From: an uncultured Geobacter sp.
Lineage (GTDB): Bacteria > Desulfobacterota > Desulfuromonadia > Geobacterales > Geobacteraceae
Assembly (NCBI GenBank): GCA_903925075.1
Contig: CAIYDQ010000283.1
Location: forward strand, 1-62,561
Direction of reading: 5' to 3'
DNA: 62,561 nucleotides
Of the stretch, positions 48,307 through 56,736 are shown one piece after another; position 1 is the stretch's first letter, and each line of letters starts with the position of its first letter. A program made the translations under genes and the position numbers. Below the pieces are notes generated by a model, which did not search any database, was not told the origin of the DNA, and was given only the letters and a program-made list of their open reading frames with translations.

Positions 48307-51300
48307 ATGCCGGTACGCAGCGAGAAAAACCCGCTCTGGTTCAAGGACGCCATCATTTACGAGGTCCACATCAGGAGCTTTTACGACAGCAACGGGGACG
48401 GCATCGGGGACTTCCGCGGCCTCCTGCAAAAACTTCCCTACCTGCGCGACCTGGGCGTCACCGCCATCTGGGTGCTCCCCTTTTATCCGTCGCCGCTTAG
48501 AGACGACGGCTACGACATCGCCGACTACCGCGGCATCCACCCCGATTACGGCACCTTGCGCGACTTCCAGGATTTCCTGCGCGGCGCCCACATGCTGGGC
48601 ATGCGGGTGATCACCGAACTGGTGCTGAACCACACCTCGGATCAGCACCCCTGGTTTCAGAAGGCCCGCCGCGCCAAACCCGGCTCCCCCTGGCGCGACT
48701 TCTACGTCTGGAGCGACACCCCGGACAAGTACGCCGACGCCCGCATCATCTTCAAGGATTTCGAGACCTCCAACTGGTCGCGCGACCCGATCGCCAAAAG
48801 CTACTACTGGCACCGCTTCTATTCGCACCAGCCGGACCTGAACTTCGACAACCCGCGGGTGCACGAGGCGATGTTCCGGGTGATCGATTTCTGGCTGGGC
48901 ATGGGGGTGGACGGGCTCAGGCTGGACGCGGTCCCCTACCTGTACGAGCGCGAGGGGACCAACTGCGAAAACCTCCCGGAAACCTACGAGTTCCTGAAGA
49001 AGTTAAGAAGCTACGTGGACGCCAAATACCCGGACCGCATGCTGCTGGCCGAGGCGAACCAGTGGCCGGAGGACGCCGCCTCCTATTTCGGGGGCGGCGC
49101 CGCCTGTCAGATGGCCTTTCATTTCCCGCTCATGCCCCGCATGTTCATGGCCCTGCAGATGGAGGATTCCTTCCCGATCATCAACATCCTGCAGCAGACC
49201 CCGGTCATCCCGCGCGAATGCCAGTGGGCGCTGTTCCTCAGAAATCACGACGAACTCACCCTGGAGATGGTGACCGACGAGGAGCGCGACTACATGTACC
49301 GCATCTACGCCCGCGACCCCCGAGCGCGCATCAACCTGGGCATCCGCCGCCGACTGGCGCCGCTCATGGGCGACGACCGGCGCAAAATCGAGCTGATGAA
49401 CGTGCTCCTGTTCTGCCTCCCCGGCACCCCCATCATCTATTACGGGGACGAGATCGGCATGGGCGACAACTATTACCTGGGGGACCGCAACGGCGTCAGG
49501 ACGCCGATGCAATGGAGCCCGGACCGAAACGCCGGTTTCTCGCCTACCAATCCGCAAAAACTCTACCTGCCGGTGATCATCGACCCGGAGTATCACTACG
49601 AAGCCCGCAACGTGGAGAACCAGGCCAAGAACCCGTCCTCGCTCCTTTGGTGGATGAAGCGCATGATCGACCTCAGGAAACGCTTCAAGGCCTTCGGCTG
49701 GGGGAGCCTGGAATTCATCACCCTGGAGAACCCGAAAATCCTCGCCATGCTCAGGAAATACGAGGACGAGACCATCCTGGTGCTGATCAACCTCTCGCGC
49801 ACCGCGCAGTTCGTGCAGATCAACCATCCCCGTTTCATCGGCATGTACCTGGAGGAGATGTTCAGCCGCAACCGCTTCCCGGCCATCAAGGACTCCCCCT
49901 ACGTGGTGATCCTCGGCCCCTACGAGTACCATCTGCTGATGTTGACCGACGGAGGGGAAAAGCCCAAGACGGACGACGGAGCGCTCCCCGAATTGCAGAC
50001 GACGGGGAGTTGGGAAAACGTGCTGCGCGGGGCGGGGCTGCGCCAGCTCGAGCAGACGATCCTTCCGGAATACCTGAAGAAATGCCGCTGGTTCCAGGGG
50101 AAGAGCCGCAACGTGGTGAGGCTCGGCCTGAGCGACGGCTTTCCCATCGACGTCGACGGCTCCTCTGTTTTGCTAGCGCTTTTGGAGGTGAGTTACAGCG
50201 AGGGGACGCCGGAAACCTATCTGCTGCCGCTGCACTTTCTGCAACTGGATGCCGGCGCAGACTCGATACTGAGCGAATTCCCGATCGCGGTGGTCAGCCG
50301 GCTCAAGGTGGACGACAAGCCGGGCATACTCTACGACGGCATCTACAACGGGCATTTCCGCTGGGCGCTGTTCGAGATGATCGCCAAGCGAAAATCGGTG
50401 CGCGCCGCAGGCGGACGGCTTTCGGGGCGCCCCGGGCAGGGTTTGGCCGCGCTGCTTGAGGAAAAGCAATTCCCCTTCGTCTCGCAGGTAAGCAAGGCCG
50501 AACAGAGCAACAGCGCCGTCGTCTTCGACAACTCCTTTTTCTTCAAGCTCTACCGGCGCATGGAGGAGGGGATCCATCCGGAACTGGAGATCGGCAGGTT
50601 CCTCTCCGAGAGGATCCGTTTTCTTAACGTGGCGCCCCTGGTCGGCTCGCTGGAATACCGGCGGCCCGGCGCCGATCCCGTCAGCCTCGGGATATTGCAG
50701 GGATTTATCCCGAGCCAGGGAGATGCCTGGAACTTCACCCTGGGCGAGATCCGGCAGTTTTTAGACCGGGTGCTGGCGCGCCGCGAGGAAGCGAAGGGGG
50801 TGTCGCAGCCGGCGACGTCGGCGCAACCGGAGCCGGAGGCGGCCACGCTTGCGCCTGAATTGCAGGAACTGATGAGCGGCTTTTACCCGGAGATGGTCGC
50901 GCTCCTGGGGCGGCGCACCGGCGAGTTCCACCTGGCGCTTTCCTCGCGAAGCGACGACCCCGCCTTCGCGCCCGAGCCCTTCGCCCTGCTGTACCAGCGC
51001 TCCGTCTACCAGTCCATGCGCAGCCGCGCCAAGAAGACCCTGGATCTGCTGCGCCGCAACCTCGCCAAGGTTCCGGAGCAGTTGCGGCCCGAGGCGGAAA
51101 CGCTTTTGGCGATGGAGGCGGAGCTGATCGCCGCATTGCAGAAGTTCACCCTCAAAAAGTTTTCGGTCACCAAGGCGCGCATCCACGGCGATTACCATCT
51201 GGGGCAAGTGCTCTACACCGGCAACGACTTTTTCATCATCGACTTCGAGGGCGAGCCGATGAAATCGATGAGCGAGCGCAGGATCAAGCAGTCGCCGCTG

Positions 51301-51630
51301 ACCGACGTGGCCGGGATGCTGCGCTCCTTCTACTACGCGGCCTATGCGGTGCTCATGCAGAGAAGCCACGTTCGGGCCGAGGACATACCCTTCCTGGTTC
51401 CCTGGGTGCAGGCCTGGTACCGTCACAACTCCGAGATTTTCCTGGACTCCTACCAGAAAAGCGTGCGCGGCGCCGGTTTTCTCCCCCAGGACGAGGCAGA
51501 GGTCGAGCTCATGCTGCACACCTTCCTGCTCGACAAGGCAGTCTACGAATTGGGTTACGAACTCAACAACCGCCCCGAGTGGATCTCCATCCCGCTGCGA
51601 GGGGTGATGGAATTGCTGGCAAACCGGTAG
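48307..51630 (+). CDS. treS: Trehalose synthase-maltokinase fusion
   Basis: This 1107-residue bifunctional protein has two enzymes in series. Residues 1 to about 560 are trehalose synthase (GH13), which interconverts trehalose and maltose. Its start is WFKDAIIYEVHIRSFYDSNGDGIGD, the nucleophile Asp lies in LRLDAVPYLYEREGTNCENLPET, the acid Glu in LLAEANQWPED and the third Asp in LRNHDELTLEMV. From about residue 580 (ILPEYLKKCRWFQGKSR) a maltokinase of the aminoglycoside-kinase fold follows, with the catalytic IHGDYHLGQVL and the metal site FIIDFEGEP. It phosphorylates maltose at C1 to feed GlgE. AGAGGAG precedes the ATG. Confidence 0.94.
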   Translation: MPVRSEKNPLWFKDAIIYEVHIRSFYDSNGDGIGDFRGLLQKLPYLRDLGVTAIWVLPFYPSPLRDDGYDIADYRGIHPDYGTLRDFQDFLRGAHMLGMRVITELVLNHTSDQHPWFQKARRAKPGSPWRDFYVWSDTPDKYADARIIFKDFETSNWSRDPIAKSYYWHRFYSHQPDLNFDNPRVHEAMFRVIDFWLGMGVDGLRLDAVPYLYEREGTNCENLPETYEFLKKLRSYVDAKYPDRMLLAEANQWPEDAASYFGGGAACQMAFHFPLMPRMFMALQMEDSFPIINILQQTPVIPRECQWALFLRNHDELTLEMVTDEERDYMYRIYARDPRARINLGIRRRLAPLMGDDRRKIELMNVLLFCLPGTPIIYYGDEIGMGDNYYLGDRNGVRTPMQWSPDRNAGFSPTNPQKLYLPVIIDPEYHYEARNVENQAKNPSSLLWWMKRMIDLRKRFKAFGWGSLEFITLENPKILAMLRKYEDETILVLINLSRTAQFVQINHPRFIGMYLEEMFSRNRFPAIKDSPYVVILGPYEYHLLMLTDGGEKPKTDDGALPELQTTGSWENVLRGAGLRQLEQTILPEYLKKCRWFQGKSRNVVRLGLSDGFPIDVDGSSVLLALLEVSYSEGTPETYLLPLHFLQLDAGADSILSEFPIAVVSRLKVDDKPGILYDGIYNGHFRWALFEMIAKRKSVRAAGGRLSGRPGQGLAALLEEKQFPFVSQVSKAEQSNSAVVFDNSFFFKLYRRMEEGIHPELEIGRFLSERIRFLNVAPLVGSLEYRRPGADPVSLGILQGFIPSQGDAWNFTLGEIRQFLDRVLARREEAKGVSQPATSAQPEPEAATLAPELQELMSGFYPEMVALLGRRTGEFHLALSSRSDDPAFAPEPFALLYQRSVYQSMRSRAKKTLDLLRRNLAKVPEQLRPEAETLLAMEAELIAALQKFTLKKFSVTKARIHGDYHLGQVLYTGNDFFIIDFEGEPMKSMSERRIKQSPLTDVAGMLRSFYYAAYAVLMQRSHVRAEDIPFLVPWVQAWYRHNSEIFLDSYQKSVRGAGFLPQDEAEVELMLHTFLLDKAVYELGYELNNRPEWISIPLRGVMELLANR

Positions 51631-51658
51631 TATCAACAGTCAAAAAAGGGGGAGCGCC

Positions 51659-52129
51659 ATGAACAAAATGCTGCGACATCTGCTGCCGGTATTGGTACTC
51701 TTGGCCGTCTTGCCGGTCGGGACCTGCGGAGCCGCCGAAGAGATTCACCGCGCCGATCTGGCCGGCAAATACGAACTCCCCAAGGTCAAGACGCCGGCCG
51801 CGGGGAATTTGAAGATGCAGGTCTCCGGCGACGGCATCAGCTTCGAATTGAACGTGGACAAGATCATCAGCCCGAGCGCGGCCAACATCCACCGGGGGCG
51901 AAAAGGGGAGAACGGGCCGCCGGTGGCGGGGCTGTTCGGCGGCCCGACCAGGAGCGGCACGTTCAGCGGCATCCTGGCCGAGGGCGTCATCACCGAGAAA
52001 AGCCTGTTGGGCGAGTTTGAGGGGAAGACGCTCGCCGACCTGGCGAGACTGATCCGATCCGGGAACGCCTACGTGAACATCCTCACCGAGACCTATCCCG
52101 GCGGCGAGATCCGCGGCCAGATCAAATAG
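51659..52129 (+). CDS. Secreted CHRD-domain protein
   Basis: This 156-residue protein has a Sec signal peptide (residues 1 to about 24, cleaved near CGAAEE) and a single CHRD domain. FELNVDKIISPSAANIHRGRKGENGPPVAGLF gives the conserved His-containing strand, and AYVNILTETYPGGEIRGQI is the typical end. CHRD domains were first seen in the animal protein chordin and are widespread in bacteria, where their role is unknown. It follows treS by 28 bp with GGGGGAG upstream and so may be part of the same transcript, although an exported protein is out of place among cytoplasmic carbohydrate enzymes. Confidence 0.88.
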   Translation: MNKMLRHLLPVLVLLAVLPVGTCGAAEEIHRADLAGKYELPKVKTPAAGNLKMQVSGDGISFELNVDKIISPSAANIHRGRKGENGPPVAGLFGGPTRSGTFSGILAEGVITEKSLLGEFEGKTLADLARLIRSGNAYVNILTETYPGGEIRGQIK

Positions 52130-52444
52130 TCCCACCGCCGCCGAGCAACCGGCAAAAACTTAAACCGTTTTAGCCACAAAACAGCACAAAAGGCACGAAA
52201 AAAAATCGAAAGCATTGACGGGGATAAAGATTTTGGTTTTACCTCCACAGTTTTTGAATTTTTCCAATCCATTGCGTTTTTTAGTGGTGTAATTTTAGCC
52301 CTGAAGGGTTAACCCTCATAAAGTTTCTTTTTTGTGTCTTTTGTGCTTTTTTGTGGCGATAAAGATTTTGGTTTTATCTTCACGTTTTTTGAATTTGTTG
52401 CGTCTATCGCGTTTTTTCGTGGCTTTTTTTTGCCGGAGAAATTT
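52130..52444. repeat. AT-rich gap with inverted and direct repeats, no gene
   Basis: No convincing gene lies in these 315 bp. GCCACAAAACAGCACAAAAG at 52173 onward recurs inverted, ending at 52357, with about three mismatches in the first 30 positions. GATAAAGATTTTGGTTTTA is directly repeated at 52223 and 52358, each followed by a TTTTTTGAATTT-like tail. The base composition is far more AT-rich than the genes on either side. Confidence 0.75.
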
Positions 52445-54862
52445 ATGTGCGCTGCCGATCAACACGCCCCGGGGTGGCCCGGCATCCCCCCCCGCTGGAC
52501 CTCCAGCGCCAAATCGGCGATGGGGACCTCCTTCAGCAGCAACAGCCGGGTCTGGTTCACCTTGAGCCACGGGATCTTCAACGAGATCTATTACCCGCGC
52601 ATCGATCAAGCCTGCGTGCGCGACCTGGGCCTGCTGGTCAGCGACGGCGCCGGCTTCCTCTCGGAGGAAAAACGCGACGCCGACTGCGTAGTGCGCCGAC
52701 CGATGGTGGGGGCGCCGGCCTTCGACCTGGTCAATAGCTGCCGGCAGGGACGCTACCGCATCGCCAAGAGCATCGTGGTCGATCCGCAACGCGACGCCCT
52801 TTTGCAGCTAAGCCGATTCTCGGCGCTACAGGGCGCTCTCTCCGATTACCATCTCTACGTGCTGCTGGCCCCGCATCTGGGCAACCACGGCGCCGGCAAT
52901 ACCGCCTGGCTTGGCGACTACAAGGGCCATCCCATGCTGTTCGCCGAGCGCGACGGCACGGCGCTGGCCCTGGCCTGTTCCGTCCCCTGGCTCAAGCGCT
53001 CCGTCGGTTTCGTCGGCTCCTCCGACGGCTGGCAGGATCTCTTCGCCCACGGCGGCATGACCTTCGACTACACGCGGGCTGAAAACGGCAACGTGGCCCT
53101 GAGCGCCGAAATCGATCTGACGGCTGCCGACGGGAGCTTCCTGCTGGCCCTGGGCTTCGGTCGCAACGCCGTCGAGGCCGGCAACCGCGCCCGCGCCTCC
53201 CTTCAGGCCGGTTTCCAGGGCGCGCAGCGGGAGTATCTGAGGCATTGGAGCGACTGGCAGAAAACGCTGCTGCCGCTCGATCAGACCCGGACTCGGGACG
53301 GGTTGAACACGTACCGGGTGAGCACCGCGGTGGTCCGAGCCCACGAGGCCCTCGACTTCCCCGGCGGGATCATCGCCAGCCTCTCGATCCCGTGGGGGTT
53401 CAACAAGGGCGACGACGATCTGGGCGGCTATCATCTTGCCTGGCCGCGCGACCTGGTGGAAGCCGCCGGAGGACTTTTGGCCGCCGGCGCCTGCGAAGAG
53501 TCCCGCCGCGTGCTCTGCTACCTGCAGGCGACCCAGGAAGCGGACGGGCATTGGGCCCAGAACATGTGGCTGGACGGCTCTCCCTATTTCAACGGCATCC
53601 AGATGGACGAAACCGCGCTTCCTGTGCTGCTGGTCGATCTGGCCCGGCGGGAAAAGGCGTTGGCGGCGAGCGAAGTCGCGCGTTTCTGGCCGATGGTGCG
53701 TCAGGCGGCGGCCTATCTGGCCTGCAACGGGCCGGTGAGCTCCCAGGATCGCTGGGAGGAGGATCCGGGCTATTCCCCCTTCACGGTCGCCGCCGAAATC
53801 GCGGCGCTCTTGGCGGCGGCCGACCTGGCCGAGGCGCACCACGACCCGGGGATCGCCGCCTACCTGCGCGAAACCGCCGACGTCTGGAACGCCTCTCTGG
53901 ACCGCTGGATGTACGTCACCGATACCGATTGGTGCCGCCGCTTCCAGGTCGCCGGTTATTACATACGGGTGGCGCCGATCGATCCGAAAGAGGGGAGGGG
54001 GTGCCTGCAGCAGAGCGTTGACGTGAAGAACCTCCCACTGGGGCGCCCCGGCAGCCTCGCCTACCATCTGGTGAGTCCGGATGCGCTGGCCCTGGTGCGC
54101 TTTGGCCTGCGCGCGGCCGACGACCCGCGCATACTCGACACCATCAAAGTCGTGGATGCCCTGCTCAAGGTGGAGGCGCCGCAAGGCCCGATCTGGCACC
54201 GCTACAACGACGACGGTTACGGCGAGCATGAGGACGGAGCGCCCTTCGACGGCACCGGCGTGGGGCGGCTGTGGCCGCTTTTAACCGGCGAGCGGGCGCA
54301 TTTCGAGCTGGCGGCGGGTCGGATCGAGGAAGCCAAGAGGCTGCAGTGCTGTCTGGAAAACATGGCCAGCGAGGAAGGGCTTTTGCCGGAGCAGATTTGG
54401 GACGCGCCCGACCTCCCCGATCGGGAGCTTTTTTTCGGAGGACCTTCGGGGTCGGCGATGCCGCTGGTCTGGGCGCACGGCGAATATCTGAAGTTGCTGC
54501 GCTCAATCAGGGACGGGCGCGTCTTCGACATGCCGCCGCAAACCAGGCAGAGATACCTGGTGGATAAGGTGCAATCGCCGCGCATGGTTTGGCGCTTCAA
54601 CCACAAGATCCGCTCGCTGCCGGCAGGCATGAGCCTGCGCATTGAAACCTCCGCGCCCGCCGAGATCCGCTGGAGCGCCGACGACTGGCAAACCAGCCAG
54701 GATGCCGGCACCGCCGACACCGGTTTGGGCGTCTGCTATGCCGACTTGGCAATCGAAACCCTCGCCGAGGGGAAAGCGGCCCGATTCACCTTTTATTGGC
54801 CGCAGACCGGGCGTTGGGAAGGGGAGGATTTTGCCGTCGCGGTCGATTCCTCAAGCTATTAA
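52445..54862 (+). CDS. GH15 glucoamylase-like glycoside hydrolase
   Basis: This protein of about 805 residues has the two-part layout of prokaryotic glucoamylases. An N-terminal beta-sandwich (about residues 25-265) includes FTLSHGIFNEIYYPRID. A helical (alpha/alpha)6 domain (about 290-680) includes IPWGFNKGDDDLGGYHLAWPRDLVEAAGGLLAA in outline, WLDGSPYFNGIQMDETALP and GHRYNDDGYGEHEDG-like and GTGVGRLWPLLTGERAHFEL segments that frame the active site. It should release glucose, or a related unit, from non-reducing ends of alpha-glucans. No signal peptide is seen, so it is probably cytoplasmic. It lies after the repeat region and may have its own transcript. GGAGAAA precedes the ATG at 52445. 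Confidence 0.9.
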   Translation: MCAADQHAPGWPGIPPRWTSSAKSAMGTSFSSNSRVWFTLSHGIFNEIYYPRIDQACVRDLGLLVSDGAGFLSEEKRDADCVVRRPMVGAPAFDLVNSCRQGRYRIAKSIVVDPQRDALLQLSRFSALQGALSDYHLYVLLAPHLGNHGAGNTAWLGDYKGHPMLFAERDGTALALACSVPWLKRSVGFVGSSDGWQDLFAHGGMTFDYTRAENGNVALSAEIDLTAADGSFLLALGFGRNAVEAGNRARASLQAGFQGAQREYLRHWSDWQKTLLPLDQTRTRDGLNTYRVSTAVVRAHEALDFPGGIIASLSIPWGFNKGDDDLGGYHLAWPRDLVEAAGGLLAAGACEESRRVLCYLQATQEADGHWAQNMWLDGSPYFNGIQMDETALPVLLVDLARREKALAASEVARFWPMVRQAAAYLACNGPVSSQDRWEEDPGYSPFTVAAEIAALLAAADLAEAHHDPGIAAYLRETADVWNASLDRWMYVTDTDWCRRFQVAGYYIRVAPIDPKEGRGCLQQSVDVKNLPLGRPGSLAYHLVSPDALALVRFGLRAADDPRILDTIKVVDALLKVEAPQGPIWHRYNDDGYGEHEDGAPFDGTGVGRLWPLLTGERAHFELAAGRIEEAKRLQCCLENMASEEGLLPEQIWDAPDLPDRELFFGGPSGSAMPLVWAHGEYLKLLRSIRDGRVFDMPPQTRQRYLVDKVQSPRMVWRFNHKIRSLPAGMSLRIETSAPAEIRWSADDWQTSQDAGTADTGLGVCYADLAIETLAEGKAARFTFYWPQTGRWEGEDFAVAVDSSSY

Positions 54863-54867
54863 TTAAC

Positions 54868-54897
54868 TTGAGGTCGACTCGACCCGGCGACTATAAT
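54868..54897 (+). promoter_or_regulatory. Candidate promoter of the methyltransferase gene
   Basis: TTGAGG (54868-54873) and a perfect TATAAT (54892-54897) are separated by 18 bp. The predicted message would have a leader of about 200 nt containing the inverted repeat at 54935-55029. Confidence 0.6.
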
Positions 54898-54934
54898 GAA
54901 CATGAAAGTATTTTGCAACGAGTCAGCACTATTT

Positions 54935-55029
54935 CCGTAGGTCGCGTTGAGGTACGAAACGCGACGTCGCAACGGTGCCACGGTAGCAATGTCGCGTTTC
55001 ACGGTGAAGCCGTTCAACACGACCTACGG
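54935..55029. repeat. Intergenic imperfect inverted repeat, GTCGCGTTGAGG family, copy 2
   Basis: CCGTAGGTCGCGTTGAGG on the left is mirrored by GTTCAACACGACCTACGG on the right, with inner GAAACGCGACGTCGC against AATGTCGCGTTTC. It is the same family as 23271-23377 and lies in the likely 5' leader of the methyltransferase gene. Confidence 0.85.
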
Positions 55030-55107
55030 AGTGCGAAGCTGGTCTCGTTGGTTTATGCCGTGCGAGTCGTGGAGCGTATCCCTTGATTTTGCCGCGGGAG
55101 GTTTCGT

Positions 55108-56643
55108 ATGTCTGAGTGGAACGCCGGCTATCTGGCCGATGTGGATTATACCTACGGTTATTATTCCCAACTTGATCCTCTCCATATGCGCATCGCCTTT
55201 TTGTACGCGGGACTCGCCTTCCCCGAGGTAGCGACTGCCTGTGAACTCGGTTTTGGCCAAGGCGTCAGCGTCAATATGCACGCCGCCGCTTCCCGTGTGG
55301 AATGGTACGGCACCGATTTCAATCCGACCCAGGTCGGTTTCGCCAGGGAGCTTGCCGCCGCGTCCGGGGCGAGGCTGCGCCTGTTCGAGCAATCCTTCGC
55401 CGAATTCTGCAACCGCGCCGACCTGCCCGACTTCGACTTCATCGCCATGCACGGCATCTGGAGCTGGACTTCCAAGAAAAACCGCGCCACCATCCTCGAT
55501 TTCGTGCGCCGCAAGCTGAAGGTGGGGGGCGTGTTGTACCTAAGCTACAACACCTTGCCGGGGTGGGCCGCCTTCGCGCCGATGCGGCACCTCTTGAAGC
55601 GCCACCACGAGGTGATGTGTTCGCCGGGGAGCGGCATCATCTCCTGCGTGGACAGCTCCATCGCTTTTGCCGAACAACTGCTCGCCACCCGCCCGGCCTA
55701 CGCCGTGGCCAATCCGCAGGTCCCCGAGCGGATCCGCAAGATCAAGGGAGAAAATCGCAGCTATCTGGCCCACGAATATTTCAACAAGGAGTGGAACTGC
55801 GCCTACTTTGCGGAAATGGCGGATCTGCTCACCTCGATCAGGCTCAACTTCGCCTGTTCCGCCCATTACCTGGATCTGGTGGACGACCTGAACCTAACCC
55901 CGGATCAGCAGGCATTTTTGGGAGGGATTCCGGACCCGATGTTCCGCGAAACGGTGCGGGATTACTGCGTGAATCAACAGTTCCGAACGGATTACTGGGT
56001 GAACGGCGCCCACAGGCTGCATCCGTTGGAACAGGGCGAGAAGCTGCGCGCCCAGCGGGTGATTCTGCTGCGGCAACGCGAGGACGTTTCGCCCAAGGTA
56101 AAGGGACGCCTCGGCGAGATGACGATGCAGGAACCGTTGTACGCGCCCATCCTGGACGCCTTGGCGGATCACCTGCCGAGAAGCCTCGGCGAAATAGAGC
56201 AAGCGGTGCAGGACAAAGGCATCAGTTTTGCGGAAATGGTGCGGGCCGTGATCGTATTGATCGGAGCCGCCAGTATTACCCCCGCGCAGGATGAGGCAAT
56301 TGCAGGCAAAGCCAGAGAGCAGACCGACAAGCTCAACGCTTTTCTCTGCAACAAGGCGCTCTACGGCGACGAGATAGTGAACCTCGCCAGCCCTGTGATT
56401 GGCGGAGCGGTAACCACCGGGCGTTTCGACCAGTTATTTTTGTTGGCCAGAAGCCAGGGGAAAAAACTACCGGCGGAGTGGGCCCAGTTTACCTGGCAGG
56501 TACTGCTGACCCAGGGCCTCAAGATCGTCAGCGAAGGGGAGGTGCTGGAAACCGAGGAAGAAAACCTGAATGCGTTGCTGGAGCAAGCGCGGATTTTCGC
56601 CGACCGGCATCTACCGATCCTGGAAGCCTTGGGCATCGCCTGA
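55108..56643 (+). CDS. SAM-dependent methyltransferase with methyltransferase regulatory domain
   Basis: This 511-residue protein opens with a class I methyltransferase fold. The SAM-binding motif I is ACELGFGQGVSVN (about residues 43-55), followed by WYGTDFNPTQVGFA (motif II) and FDFIAMHGIWSWTS (motif IV). VGGVLYLSYNTLPGWAAFAPMR is typical of the family that carries the regulatory domain. Residues about 215-300 form that domain (YLAHEYFNKEWNCAYFAEMADLL), and the last 200 residues are a winged-helix-like region. The substrate is unknown. The gene is preceded by a long leader with a palindrome, and GGGAGG lies upstream of the ATG. Confidence 0.85.
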   Translation: MSEWNAGYLADVDYTYGYYSQLDPLHMRIAFLYAGLAFPEVATACELGFGQGVSVNMHAAASRVEWYGTDFNPTQVGFARELAAASGARLRLFEQSFAEFCNRADLPDFDFIAMHGIWSWTSKKNRATILDFVRRKLKVGGVLYLSYNTLPGWAAFAPMRHLLKRHHEVMCSPGSGIISCVDSSIAFAEQLLATRPAYAVANPQVPERIRKIKGENRSYLAHEYFNKEWNCAYFAEMADLLTSIRLNFACSAHYLDLVDDLNLTPDQQAFLGGIPDPMFRETVRDYCVNQQFRTDYWVNGAHRLHPLEQGEKLRAQRVILLRQREDVSPKVKGRLGEMTMQEPLYAPILDALADHLPRSLGEIEQAVQDKGISFAEMVRAVIVLIGAASITPAQDEAIAGKAREQTDKLNAFLCNKALYGDEIVNLASPVIGGAVTTGRFDQLFLLARSQGKKLPAEWAQFTWQVLLTQGLKIVSEGEVLETEEENLNALLEQARIFADRHLPILEALGIA

Positions 56644-56736
56644 AAGGCCGGCTCAGCGCTCAGTGTCCCTTCCGCCATCTCCTTCATTCGGTCCATTACG
56701 TCCATTACGTCCACACCCCACCCGCGCCTTCCCGCC

